Below are positions 10,701-25,700 of a DNA stretch of 64,000 bases, piece by piece. How positions within the stretch are numbered: the first letter of the stretch is position 1; each line of letters opens with the position of its first letter. Origin of the DNA: Ilex aquifolium (Eukaryota; Streptophyta; Magnoliopsida; Aquifoliales; Aquifoliaceae). The stretch covers positions 42,771,901 through 42,835,900 of the forward strand of contig OX637396.1 of the NCBI GenBank assembly GCA_951799425.1. The letters run 5' to 3'. The notes under the pieces are model-generated. The model was not told the DNA's origin. It saw only the letters and a program-made list of their open reading frames with translations, and did no database searches. The position numbers and the translations under genes are program-made.

Positions 10701-13700
10701 TACAAAATGAGATTGAGAGACGATACAATTGAGCAAATAATGAAGAGAAAGAACTAACACACCTCCAAGAATCTTCCAAAACCAAAAGTTTTTCCCCTTA
10801 CCAAAAACGAAATTAATATACTGGGGAAAAATTTGTTGTTCTGAAATGTGTTTCTATCGACTACGAGCATTCCCACATTCATCACATAATAATCCCAACC
10901 ATTATTGTTAGAGTTCTTATTTTACGTTATTATTTATAATAAGTCTGTGTAAAGTAATACAGTAATGACCCACAATATCTATCTACTATAAAAAAGAGTG
11001 TAGGGTAACGCAAACTGCACACATTATTTTTCTCAATACAATACATACTGCTTTTATTTTAACTATTATCATGAATCCAATATTTACTTTAGTAACATGT
11101 CATAAGGAATCTACAGTTGAGTTATCAGCAGGCCACACCCATTTGCCTATCAACGCCGTGTTCCTAGCAGTAACATTGCCAATAGCCAGATCCTCTTCAT
11201 ACCTAGGTTTATAACCCATATCCCACTTGCCCAATTGATCCTTTTTCCTTTCTCTACTACCCTCCCACAAAAAATTCTCTCATCATCCTTTCGTTTGTCT
11301 TTGCCATTTTCAAAAGAACCTTAGACAAAGACACATAATAAATAGGAATACTTGAAAGCATTGATTGCACTACGTTAAGCTTTGGACAACAATGCTTTTT
11401 CCATCCATCCACCCTCTTCCCAATTTTCCCATCACAGGATCCCAAAAGTTCTAGGACCTAGCATTTCCCTTAAAGGCAACCCCAGATATTTCAGGGTCCA
11501 TTTATCGATAGCACTCCCAACAGGCCACTCAAACACCAAGTACACTTGACTGATTGATCCTTTTTCTCTTCTCTACCACCCTCTCACAAAAACACTTGCA
11601 TCATCATCCCAATTGTTTTTGCCATTTTCAAAGGAACTTTAGACAAAGACCCATGATAAATAGTAATACCTGAAAGCACTTATTGCACTAAAATTATCCT
11701 TTTGACAACACTACTTGTTCCATCCATCCGCCTTCTTACCAATTTTCCCCATCTGGGATCCTGAAAGTTCTAGGACCTAGCATTTCCCTTAAAGACAACC
11801 CAAGGTATTTCAAGGTCCATTTATCGATAGCACTAGCAAAAGCACCACTCAAACACCAAGTTGATTCTGCAAAGCATTAGTGACCAAAAAGGAACTCCCA
11901 CTCAAATTAATCTCAATCACAAAATGATCTTAAAATTTTGCACTAAAGAATTCAAATTAGAGCCCTTTTGCTCATCACCTAATACAAAAAACATAGTATC
12001 ATTAGAAGAAATTAAGGCAAGAAACTGAAATTTCTTCACTTCCCACCACAAATTCCTCGACTAGATTAAACTCATTTACTTTCTCAACCAATAAACTCAA
12101 TTAATCAACACCTAGAGTAAACTAAAAAGGGGATAACGGATGTCCTTGTCTCAAAGCACTTGAACATGAAAAGCATTTTCCCGTTTTCCCATTAACCATG
12201 ACTGGAAAATTCATTGAGCTTAGACAAATATGAACCCATTTTGACCATCTACCACGAAACCTTAATTTTTTCACACCAAATCTAAAAATTAACAATCCAC
12301 GTGATCATATGTTTTCTCAAAATCAATTTAAAAAACCGCTCCTTCCTTAGTCTTAGCCTTGTACTACTCCACAACCTAATTCGCAATTAAGGTCACAAAT
12401 CTAAAAATTCACAATCCACATGATCATATGCTTTCTCAAAATCAATTTAAAAAACCGCTCCTTATTGATGTAGGACAGAAGAAGAAGAAATAAGGTAATA
12501 GAAAGAAGTAGATGAGATACCAAACCCTTGCAAGGATTAGGTCAAGAAACACACAAAATTCTTAACGGATGAACACTTTTTATTATATTACTCTCTAATA
12601 AAAATAGTTGGGATTACACCATTATTTATACGCCAAGTTCCCTACCAAAATAAAACTATTATCCTTCTAAAATTCTAAAAGAGTTTCATAACTAAACTCT
12701 TAAACTACTAAAACTCTATAATAATGTTCTAGTCAAACTTTAATTAATACTCCTTGTCAAACCGATATTTCCTAAGTAATATAATAATATTAAAACAAAT
12801 AATAAAATTCAATTCTTCAATTTAAGCTCATCCAATCCCTTTTCGATCTCTATCAATTCTCTCCGGCCGAAAAAAATTCTTCTCCGAAGAGTTGTTGTAG
12901 CAAGAATACTCCAAGAGAATTGACATTAGACAATGAAACACATCTTCAAACCTAATAGCATAGAAATAAGATCTCCCTTCAATGACATAATATAGGATAT
13001 CACAATGAGAGGAATCTATATCTCAAATCTTCATAACCTTCACACTTTGTTCCAGATAAAAGGATGGTGATGATGTTGACGAAAAAGTAGCAACCCCATC
13101 TAAAAAAAAATCACGATTGAAACTTGCTTAACTTCATCTATAGGAACACCCTTTGCAATTGACTTATCAAAAACAATTGTTGTAGGATGAGTAAAAGTAA
13201 AACTTTTGGGCTCATCAACATTGAATAACTTCGGTTTATCACCATTCAATCGAATTGGAACTTGTAGTGGTGGAAGGCTATGTTCAACCACTTTTTGATT
13301 AACAGTTGAAGAGACAAAGTTAAAATCTTCACTTGTTTTGGTTTCACAAACTGTAGCGAGCACAAGTTCTCTCAGTGAATCGATGGATGCTTGAATTGTA
13401 TCTAGTCTAGCATTCATCGCCTTTTGTGAATTATCATCTTCTTGGGATAAAGCCTCCACTTTAGTATCTAATTCGGCGTTGGAAACCATCTTCATGGAAG
13501 AGGTTTCAGGGATTTATAAAAATTCTGGGGTCAAATTGTAATTTCAAATGTGAGGGTGTTTGTGTTATTTCAGGGTGATTGGGTCTGATGGGTAATGTTG
13601 GGCCAGATTGTTTGGGCTATATATATTTTTTTGTGCTGGACGGTGTTTGGGTTTTGGGTATTATGGATTTGGGCCAGTAAAAAATTCTTTTGAATGAAAG

Positions 13701-16700
13701 AGGGGTTGGGTCAAGGGGCAAAAGACTAAACAGTGTATTGTCTTCTTCCTCCACAGCCTTAGATTGGAACAACATCAATCGTAATGAACGTCCCAAACAG
13801 CAGCGATGCTCAACGTTATGGGCTACGACAAAGAGTTTGGCTGTGTTTGAAGATGATGACAGACGACAGTCTGAGCAGTAACAATTTAGGCAAAAATCAT
13901 GTTTGACAGTAAACTGATTTTATGCCGAAGAAGTTGGCAACAGCAGTCGAAGAAGGTGACAAGTACCAGGCAAAGACACCACCACAATTTCGTGGCAAAT
14001 CCAACTATGAATTGCAGTAGAGACAAGAGAAAAATAACAAGAGATGATAGATTAAAGTTTTGCTCTAATACCAAATTGATGTTGGACGGAAGAAGAAGAA
14101 ATAAGATAATAGAAAAAAGTCGAAGTGATACCAAACCCCCGCAAGGATTAGGTCAAGAAATACACAAAATAGTTGAGATTACACCATTATTTATAGGCCA
14201 AGTTCCCTACCAAAATAAAAACTATTCTCCTACTAAAATTGTAAAAGAATTTCATAACCAAACTCTTAAACTCCTATACTACTAAAACTCTATAATAATT
14301 TCCTAGTCAAACTTTAATTAATACTCCTTGTCAAACAGATATTTCCTAACTAATATAATAATACTAAAACAAATAATAAAATTCAATTCTCCAATTTAAG
14401 CTCATCCAATCCCTTTTCGATCTCTATCACTTCTTCTTAGTCTTGTACTACTCCACAACCTAATTCGCAATTAAAGTCACAATAAGAATTTGCCTCCCTT
14501 CAAAATAGTAGCTCTTTTAACCTCATACCCAACACTTTGGCCAAGATTATATATAAGTACACTACCAAGATAACTGGCAAAAAATCACTAACTCTCAAAG
14601 AATTTTCCTCTTTCGAGAATAAGACATAAAAGAAGATTAATTGGCCGGCAACTGGCGGGACCTTCAAGTCAGAGCAAGACGACAAATAGTGTCTGATGCA
14701 CCATTCAAACCAATCAAGGTCCAAATGGGTGAACAGTTTCTTATTCACATCTAGTGCAAATCTGACTCGAGGATACCACAAACAACCCCGAGAGTACTGT
14801 TCTCCAAACGAATGAACGATAATAAGGGAGAACTGGAAACCAACAAGATCATAACTCAAACATAAGAAGCAAGACTTCATTGTTTTGTTCTTGCAAATGT
14901 TCGAAGTCAATCGTTTGGCTACAATTTCACAAAATACTCGAAAGGCCAATAGTGACTTCTAGGTTTTCCATGGTTGGAGGAGGCCACGGGGATCGTGCTT
15001 CATCCGTTGTTATTCTCGTTGAACAAACTCATGGGCCCAACTTGAGTTGGGATCTATCTTTGAAAGTTCAATAGAATAGCTTCGAGAAACTTTTTGGCTG
15101 CTTACTTATGCCGTGCCCACTTGTGTTTAAATGGACAAAGACCTGGTCACTCAACGTGGATCCAACCAATTCTATTGCTCTGTATAATAGAAAACATGCT
15201 CTAGCTGTGTTCAGCACCAGAGCTGCGACATGTTTGTTATAACAATCATCTTGCAAACCTTTGCGGCTCAGGAACATGATCACAGTAGAACTTCCACCAT
15301 ACGTCTGTACAAGACAATTACAAACAAAGCAAAAAGTTGGCTTTCCTTTCGCAGATGGACACTATGAAAGTTAGAAAGCGGGCATATATAGATTCCTAGC
15401 TTGCACGACTTCATCGAATTCAAATGGTCCCATCTCCCTTTTTAGTTTTGATCAATTGCAACACAATCATATGGAAAATAGGCTGCGTGGGCCATACCAA
15501 GCATGAATAGAGACCTCGATTCCAGGTGAGGCACAAGGTTGGCGACTCACAACCATTTGTATGTCGTAGCTTCTTCTTTGTGTAAAGGGAGTAGGCAAGG
15601 GCAATGTCTATGTCTTGTCAGTGGGCTCATTTTGAGTTGTGGGTCATAGGGTGGGCAACTTTCTTTGATCAAGGGCCCGACAAAGAAAAAGATGCTCTAA
15701 CACACTAAACAATGGATGTCCCAAATGTCTGTGCCACTGATGTAGGAGCTGAAGGGCCAAAACACCATCAACCTAAAAAGCTTAACAAGTAGACTGAGGA
15801 GAAGTTTCATCATCCAGGAGATACAGACCACCTGTACTCTACCAATACCAATAGTTTTCCTCAATTCTGATTCCTCAAAGATACAATAAGTAGGAAAAAA
15901 AATTACTGAGCAATTCAAGAATTTGATAATGCTACTAATGAACAATAAGTTTGTATAGAAATTTGGAACATGGAGAACAGACGAGAGGGATAAGATAGGT
16001 GAGCAATTAATTGAACCTCTCCCGAAAATAGAGAATAAAGATCCATCTATCACCTTGACTTTATCCCAACTAGAACATGTAGAGTATGAAGAAAAAAAAA
16101 CTACAACCTGGCATGTGGTATGTGGCTCCAAAATTCTAAGGAGTACATAAGGGTGACATAGTAAACACACTAGCTGATATACATTTATGAGCAAAGTTGA
16201 AAGAACTGGCATGATTAGAACCATAGTAAAGGAAACATCAAGATGAGCCATTAGACACCTAAGAGCTTGTATCTTATCTTGGAAAAATTAGAAATGGTGC
16301 CACTAGACTGAGATGGAGTCTCTAAAGATTCAGGCATGTGTGCATGAGAGTGCAAATTACCAGCTCAGCCTCCACTTCGACCATAACCATGCCCACGTGT
16401 AGGATGTCCAGTCAAATTCCAACAAAACTCCCTTGTATGCCTTGTCTTCCCATAATAATCAAACTTTAAGGTGCCATTGGTAATAGTGCCACTTGATTCA
16501 GCAAGACTTGGAATGGACTAAACTCAAGTCCCGCTGCGGAATAATAGCTAGCATAGACTGCTCTGGGATAGGTGTGTGAACCATAGTGATCCTCTTACTC
16601 TCGTGCACATGAGCATAAGCCTTTTGTAAGGTTGGGAATGGACTATGACCCAAAATTTAAACCCAAATCTAATCATACTCAATGTTAAGGCAAGCGAGAA

Positions 16701-19700
16701 AGTCATACAAACATTCCTTCTTTACCATTTGTTAAAATTTTACAGCAACATTAGCTCTGCCACAAAGTAGTGAACTTTGCATAATATACTGCAAGAGACT
16801 TAGCCTTCTGGTTAGTCTCCCGAACTTTCTTCCGAACATTATATGTCTTAGCATTATTACTCCTCAAATAATGTATTATGAGTTCTATCAAGCAACAAAA
16901 AATCACGACCGATTGGGAGTTGCATTGAATTGAGCAACCACGACATCACCAAAGCATTTTTAGATGTCCACTGCTTTAGTGGAGAACCCGACTCAGTGGA
17001 TTTCTTAGACTCCCCAGTCAAATATCCATCCAAAAAGATGGTCTGGACCAGTGTTTTGAAAGGCTCGCCTAAGCGAGAAGCGAAGCGAAGCGAGGGTCTC
17101 TCGCCTTGAGCACCCCAGGCGAAGCGAATGTGACTGAAGCGAGAAAAAAAACGAGAAAAGCGAGCGCCTTAAGCTTAAGCGAAAAGCGAGCACCTTAGTC
17201 ATACGAGGCGAAGTTGTCTTGGATTGTTTTATTTTTATTATGGACCGTTGGATTGGGCAATTGAAAAAAAATTATAAGATGGCCATACACCGAATTATCC
17301 CCTTATCCCATACATACAGCCCTCAAACCCTAATTTTCTCAAATGATCAGACACGATTGCTGGCTTCTGCTGCTCCTTCCTCGCTGGACACAGACGACGA
17401 CGACTGCTGTTGGTCAGACACACAGGTTAGTCTCCTCTTTTTCTTCTCTTTTATTTCTCTTCTTCTCTGGTTCTTTTCTGCTTCTTCTCTAGTTCTTCTT
17501 TTTTGTTTCTTCTCTGGTTCTTCTTTTCTCTCTTCTGGTTCTTTTTTTTTTCTGCTTCTACTGATTGTCTGATGCTGAGATTTTTTTTTCAAATTCTACT
17601 TCTGGTTTTTTTTTTTTTTTTCTGCTTCTGCTGTTTTCCTGATTTTGTTTCTGTTGTTTTGTTGTTCTGCTTCTGCTGTTCTGATAGTGCTGATTTTGAT
17701 GTTCTGATAGTATTGTTCTGCTTCTGCTATTCTGTCATATAATCACTCTTTGTTTTGATGATCCAAGCTTGAACACCGGTCAATATGAAATTGTTTACAA
17801 CGCCGTTATGAAATGTGATTCAGTACATGTGTACAAGCCCACGACTGTACATAAAAATAGATTTACAAAAAACAGTTGTGGTTGATATACTTTAAATATT
17901 AGAATTTGGGATATTATTAGTGTTTGTTTGAATTTAAATGTTTAAGCTATGACTATTATTAAGATTTGAGATATTATTAGTGTTTGTTTTAATTTAAATG
18001 TATATGATTTTACTTGCATTTAAATATTTAGTATATATAAAATTAGAACTTAGATGTTTAAAAATAATTAAACTAAAATATTTTTTTTTTTTTAACTGTT
18101 CGCTTCGCTTTGGTAAAGCATTTTGCTTCACTTCTCCCCTAGGCTTTAGGAGCCTTGGTCGCTTCGGTTCGCTTTACGCCTTAAATAACACTGGTCTAGG
18201 CCGATAACAAATACGCTCATGACCACAACAAATAATTGTGTCAATCTAATTTCTCAAGACTAATTTAGAGAGGGGTTATTTGCGAGAGCACCTAAACGAC
18301 TCAACACATTTCTTTCTATACTATAGTAGAGGTCACACTGTTCCGAAATATCCACACAATGGGATCAACATGAAAAAAAAAACAATCGCGGGAAAAATAC
18401 AACAAAAAAATTATTTGTAACCAAAATAATGCCTCAACAGTCCCCAAGGAGCTTCAACGGTGACTATCAAAGTAGAATAGTGTCGGCCGGAGCAGAAAAA
18501 AGGCCAACAATGGCCAAATATGCTGCTGGCAGATAAAAATGACAAAAAAAAACCTGACAAATCCACTCCAAAGTGCAACAAAAACCCCTGGGCAACATAG
18601 ATCTACCTTCGTTGAGCCTCACCAAGCAAAAACGAACCAAAAACAAGTCTTAGATCAGTCGAAAAACCTAGATCTGAGATCGAAGAGCATTATGCAATGT
18701 TGGCAGCCCCCAGATTGCCTAGCAATTGTCTCGAAATCAATCAAACTTCAACAAAATTACACGGGTTATAGATCCACCCTAGTCACACCTTACCTAGTGA
18801 GATCGAGCCAGAAAAAACAGTCGCAATGCCCAGAAATCCCAAATATATGGTCTAAAGTTGAAAAACCAAAAAAACTTCAAAAATACAAAAACTCTTTCAG
18901 ATAATTTCAAAAAAAATCAAGAAAATCACCATAAAAGTCAGCACATCGAGTTGATCAACCCAAGAAAAAATCGCAAAAATCTAACACTGTTCATGTTGAC
19001 ATCAGCAAATTAGAAAAATGACGTCAGCATGTTGGAAAGATAATGCCAGCCATTCCGTTTCGATCTGATAATTTCCGACAACTTTGAGACTTCAAATTTG
19101 GATCGTTGCTCTGATACCTAGGTAGATTGTGGAGTAATTGGGGTTAGCAAAGAGAAGAAAAGATTAAGAAGAAGAGAGAAGGGATTAAGAGAATGGAGTA
19201 TTTTGTTAGGGTTACAAAGCTACATCCCAATATATATATATATATAACCACATATTACCAAAAATACCCTTAAGCTAGAAATATATAACATAACACAGTC
19301 TAAAATGTTGAACATAAACTAAGAAATATAGCATCTTTTGTGAAGTAAAAAACTGTGATAGAATGCATTTAGGCAGGCAGTATGATGGATTATTAGGCAT
19401 TAAATTTATAATACTATGCACAACATATATGGAAACTACATTCCAAAATTAATTAATAGGTGAAGAATGATGCAAAGAGCAACTCATACCAATATAGTTA
19501 CAGCTTCCTTGACAACTCCTGCTATAGTCACTGTCACTGCACTAGTTACCGAGACAAGAATGTATTCAGTTAATACCTGTGACAATAGAAAATAAAGTAA
19601 GTTCGTTGAGAGCTGTTAAAGTTACTATTTGTACCAGGTGCATAGATGCAGATTATGCATATACTCCTATAGGGAGCTGGAACCATTGTGGGTCAAACTC

Positions 19701-22700
19701 TCTCAGTTCACCTCTCCCCTCACTCTTGCTTCCTATTTTTTATACCAATCAAGAACAAGAGGGAAAGCCACAGAAAGGGATTTGTGAGTTGTGACTAGAT
19801 GTGAAAATTTAGAAAAAGAATCAATGTAAACTATAATGATTTAAATCTCCAAATACATTGGTCAAAAGGAGCCCGATCTCCTACCACGCCCCACCTCCAA
19901 AAAATAAAAAAAAAAGAAGAAAAGAGAGAAAAGAAAGAAAAAAGGAAATTCTAACCACAAAAGATACGTTCTAGGTGAACTTAAAAGAGAGTCGGTAGAT
20001 CTATGGAAAAGATTCAAGCTAAATCTTACCATAAAAAAGGCTAAAGTTCCACCAAAAAGCATAAGCAAGCAACTTCGCATGATATGCCATGAGCTATTAA
20101 AGTAGTTACTTTGTTTGAATTCATGCCACGGGTCCATAAGAAGGGAAAGTAGAGCAGTAGCCACAGCCATAACTGGAGTCACATAGCTCATCAAGGTAAG
20201 GGGATTCTTCAGACCTGAAAACAACCAAATTAGAAGTTTCTTGAAGTCACGCCAAAAATTACTGATATATTAGATGTTGCAAGCAATGTGTAAACTTAAG
20301 CTACTAACCCGGATAGCACATTTTCATCCTGAAATTCTTGTTTAGTCAATGCCTCAAAGATCATTTAAACTAGGCCGTTTCATAAGCTTGATCATTTTAA
20401 AGCCTGGCTGGGTCATGGTTAAAAAGTTCACCTTAAATTAAGACTTACCTGTTTAATTAAACTGGGACAGAGCAACCGTGTGACACGTGAAGACACCTAT
20501 TGTCAATCCTTTTCGCGTCATCTAGTTGATTGTTTCTTACCAGACTTGAGTGGATTGGTGTTTTCAGTTTTTATATTGGTTTCTAATAGATGCATTTGAT
20601 ATTATCGCAAGAGATGTTAAATGTCATGCTAGTGACTAGCAAAAATATTAGAAGTCAATGACAAAAATGTAGAAATGTGTATGTATAAGAGAAAATACAC
20701 ATCGTGATAAGAAAATCTTTGTTGCCCTCGCCATTGTTGTTCTTATCATTAATAAAGCTTCTCTCAAGAAAAACATACTTAGAATGTTATTGTCTCCAAT
20801 GTTGAAATTTATCTCATACTAGGGGTAACCCGTGCCTGAAGGTACGGTGCAACATAAACTAATCGATTAATTTGGAGAAGTGAGGAGTGAAGATCCCTGA
20901 GAGCAGTGGCAAAAATATGATCTAGGGTGGAAACACTTTAAGTATAATAGATAAAAATAATGTTATATATTTTATATTAGATTTGATATTTAAAAATTCA
21001 TTAAACATAAAAAAGGTCTATTTGAAAAAAATTAATAAAATAACATGTATACATAAATGATCAATTACATAATTTATTTGACACAAATAAAAGCAATATT
21101 CTATAATTTTTAATCTTTTTACAAATTCCATATTTTACTCATTTTTGGCTATATATGCCATAATTTTTGAACCAAAGGAAGCTTCAATAAATCATACCAA
21201 TACTCTAAGGAATCAATTTTGTTTTTCATAAATAATTATAGTGGGCCCAATTAATTAAAAAAAATATTTTTTTTAGGGTGACCCCGGAACCTCCTCCCTC
21301 CGCCACTGCGAGAGAGAGTGATTGAACAGTGAGAAGAGGAAGGTAAAATTCAATATGAATGGTTTTGAGAAAGATGTTGGTGGCCGTTTGATGAGTTTAT
21401 TTGAGACCGTCGAATGGGCTTGTAAATTCATGTTCTATTTTGTATTATAGATATTATAGATAAATCCACGAAATATGATAGAATAGACTTAAAAAAATAT
21501 TAATTTATATACATGTGTAATCAAAATCGAATATTAATTTATATACATGTGTAATCAAAATCGAGTCAAATCTAATACAAACTAAAAATCTAATTTATCA
21601 AAAAGCATATCGCCAAAATATTTTCTATCAAAAAAAAATCTACAAATATCATTTATAAAATATTATTTTTTTAATTAGTACAAGTTATTACAAAATTATT
21701 AATTTATAAGAATATATTAGTGTTGGGTTTTCTTAAAAGATAAAAAAAAATTAGTCTTGAACTTTTGATTCAAGATATGTACAAGACATATTAGTTTGAG
21801 ATATTTAATTAAATAAATAAAATTAAAATTAATTATATTCAATATAAATGTGTTAAGCAGCGCCCTTGTTTTTTTTTTATCTGTTAAATTGATGAGTTTT
21901 TCTTAATCAAAATATTATCATTGTGTCTTATACAAATTCAAAATGTTACACTACACAGATGATAATAATGAAAAATTTTACCCATTTAATTATTATATCA
22001 AAGAAAATCATGTGTTCCAAGATCAGCCGTAATCGTTGACCGGTTAGGAGAGAAAATATTAAGGAAAAAAATGTTAATTTTTTGACCGTTGGATGAATGA
22101 ATTTGAGACCGTAAAATGTGTTTCAAGATCAGCCGTAATCGTTGACCGGTTGGGGGGAAATATTAAAGAAAAAAATGGTAATTTCTTGACCGTTAGATAA
22201 TGAATTTGAGACCATAGGATGGGTTTGTTGAAGCCTCCTTGTTTTATATTATAGATATACACCATTAACCTTGACCTTTTAGATATCTCGTATGCATCTC
22301 CAAATCAGGATATCGTTCAAGAGAAATTGTGATAAAAAAGGATAGTACAAGCCAAAGAAACTAAACAGTTAAGAACTTAAATACAATGAATTATGCTTGG
22401 CCGTGATCCATCTGCTCCTTGTCAATAAAAATAGTTTAATTTTCCAGAGCAAAACATTTTTTCTCATATTTAATGTTTGATGAAATCTTTATTATGTACT
22501 CATAATAAAGGAAAGCCAATGGACGAAGAGAATTGTAGTTTCTGGTGATGGTCAATCCACATCAGGGTTTTCCCATGATGTTTCTAATCATGTTATATGT
22601 GGTAAGATTGAGATTCAACAGATTTTGCAAAGGAACACATGCACACACTTGGGCATGGGTATACGTGGGTCTTATGCAATCAACAGCCAAGGATAGTACT

Positions 22701-25700
22701 CACCGTAGACTTCTTTCTTTATGTTGGATATTGTATCAGCACGCATCAATATAATGAAGTCCAACCGATCAAAGACAAAACAAACACACTTCTAAGTAAA
22801 TTTAGAAGTAACTTCAAGGATCAAATAGTTCAAACATCAGAAATCCTGTTGATATGATGCCTATGACAAGCAAACACAAGTAATACCTGAAGAAGAATCT
22901 GAGTCATTGCCCAACGAAACCCAGACATAACAGCAGCAAGCATAACGAAAACAAACCCCCAAAACTCAAATTCTGTCTCCTTTGCAACTGAGATACAAAT
23001 AGATATAGGATTGAAGACACAGAAATATTATAAATAGGACACACACACTCCAATCCAAATGCTTACAGGTGATAGAACATATTTAGTGGGAAAGTAAATC
23101 AAGATTGATGGCTGTGGATGGGGTGTACTAGACTACCAGATACATTTTTTGCAAGACTTCAAATCATAATTGCTTTAAAGTCATGTACATTACAAGGTAC
23201 TTTCTTCCTTCTTTTTCTGTTTTCTTGGTTCATTGCTTCATGCAAAATCATTATTAAAAAAGCTAACTGAAAACTGAAATGAATAAAAAAACATATGTAA
23301 AAAGAATGAGATATTAAGGGAGGATATCAAAATCAAGATTAATGAAAAATTAGTTTTGTAAAATATATATCGAGCCATGGAAATTTCTTGGACCGGGTTG
23401 ATTGATAATGCACAAACTAAACACCATAGTACGATGAGAACCACAAGTTTCTCTTGTTTTCCTTACGACTGAAAAAAACATAAAGCTACAAAAGCTCAAT
23501 CATGTAATTATTCTGTGAAATAATGTTTTTGTTAGTATTAAGAGCTACAAATTTGGAGTTGACAGACATTCAACTTCAATAGTGATTCTCAACTCCTTAA
23601 AATAATTTTCAACATGAAGTAATATTAATTTAAGCTTCCTTAAATCAATTTAATTCTAGGTTCTATGTGGTATCAGAATTAGGTCATTTACACAGAAACT
23701 TTCCTCTTTTTTCTGTATTAAATGCATTTGTGAATGCACAATCAATAGTCATTTGAAATAAAATTCCCCCATAATGTGTTTGAATCATAATCCACATAAA
23801 CCTGACTCTTCACTAAATGTGGACTGCACATAGCAAATGCCAAAGAGGTAGTGCCAAATTCTAATCTAATTTACAAGTCTACCATTATATTATCCATTCC
23901 ACCATTGAAGCCCTCAAAACAACCAATTCAGAAAAACTCTTTTAAAAAGCATAATTCTCAGTTTTACCAAAGAACCTTCTTTTTCTAGAGGTGGCAAAAA
24001 GAAGTGTGATGGTCTTCAGGTGGCTTTGTTCACCTGCACTACTTTTCAAACAATTGTATGGCAATTCATAAAAATAAAATAAGATCCAATCAATCAAAAT
24101 ATATGTTAATTTTTTAAGTAATCCCAAAAAACAATAAAGTGATATCATAAGGCACATTGGTGCACATATATCATAGTATCTTTCCTAACATGTCCACCAT
24201 TGAATACAATCCAGATGAGGTAGATATAGTCCCTGTGTCTTACATTACATGATTTACACTAATCCCTGTAGTAGTCAAAAAAAAAAGTTCATTCTTACAC
24301 GGGCATAAAGTCATGCCATAATATGTCTTCAAGTACTGATCAATTAAATATCTCATCTTTAATTCATCACAAATGAGCAAACCATTCAGCATATGCATTA
24401 CAATGTCAAATTATTGATGTAATTGCACAAAATGTTGAAGTTCAATAAGAATTACCCAAAATAAATCAAAAAGAACTCGTGCAAATGAGAAAGTGACAAA
24501 CCTGTTAATAATATCCCAATAGAGATCACTAAGATGATTCCCAAAAGCTTAATGCTTGGAGACTCCAGCCTTGCACAAGAATTTTGAAATCAAAAACCAG
24601 AGAAGCTACTAAATTCAGAAGGGGAAAAGAAAGGCCATCTTCAGCACAAAACATATCGAAGGGGTGCATGATGTTGCATTGTTGTGTATGTATCGAAAAT
24701 GGCATATGATAAAAGCCAAGTATACCAACCCTAGATTCGGGACATTCAGGAAAGGCATCATATGAGAAATGCTATTGCCTAAAGTAGACCACTGTTTGTA
24801 GCAAAGGCAAACAAACATTCGATGTGACAATTATACAATGCACATATCATTTTGTGCACAATAAAATATCTACTAAGAGCATGTACATTGAAAGCTCAGA
24901 CTACGATTATGATGCACCAATATACGAAGAACAAAGTGAAATTAGGGGATGAACAAAGTTATAAACCATTCGACTGAGACAAAACTATCAATTGTAATGG
25001 AGAAGTTTTGCATGACAAATAGTTCAAATAATATCCTTCTTCAACTGCCCTTAACAGCTTAAGTGTTTAGGACAAGTGTTTGTTCAATATAGTACCAAAT
25101 CTTGATTAAGGAGGTCTTGCTTCAATCATCTTCACTCACACTCATTCATGTCCATTTGGTATTTGCACTCTGAGTCTACCTAACTCTCCACGTGTCAGAG
25201 GGGATCAAGCCTGAAGGAGAGTGTGAGAGCCTGTTATACATTGTTCGCACCATCTTTAAAATTTTTGGGCCAAACAGAAGACCAACAGGGCTCATTAGGG
25301 TAAAAAGAAGATGGTGGAATCTTTATAAAGCATGGATGAGAGTGAGGCGTCCATGTCGAATGGCTTATCTGAGGCTCTTTTCCAACATTACTGGGGTCTG
25401 GAATGGTATGTAAGTGATGCACTGTTCTCTTGAGATTTGGATAATTTACAAGGAATTTAGACATCGTCCATCTTGTGGGTTCTCAGGTGTGGAGCACTCA
25501 ATAAAAAAGATTTCATTCTGGTCAATTTAGTGGATAAGATGTATAAGATGACGGCCAAACTGTTACTCTAAACGTTGATAAGGGGTTCTGACACACTATT
25601 TGGGCAACACAAAATGCTCTTTTGGGGGATAGACATGTTAAAAAATGCTGTTCTCATGGGTAAACGGATTCTACAACTATATCCGATGCATGAGGGATCA

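Larger units (their letters stand above)
10290..12475 (-). pseudogene. Decayed L1-type LINE ORF2, C-terminal part
   Basis: Read on the minus strand from high to low coordinate the recognisable pieces are in normal ORF2 order: a FEKAYDHV-like reverse-transcriptase block (12310-12470, present twice), an RQGHPLSP-like block (about 12130), the thumb/connection region with VQSMLSSIPIYYVSLSK (11257-11445), and the zf-RVT region with WKVKVPIKVIVSSWSAAKKK (10318-10575). Many stops and frame changes and two internal tandem duplications make it non-functional. It continues on the other side of the nested LTR element at 14430. Confidence 0.7.

Noticed and set aside
17219-17742. Overlapping frames rich in Phe/Ser (plus) and Lys/Arg/Glu (minus)
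   Set aside because: They translate the T-rich interior of the hAT-like element; no conserved motif.
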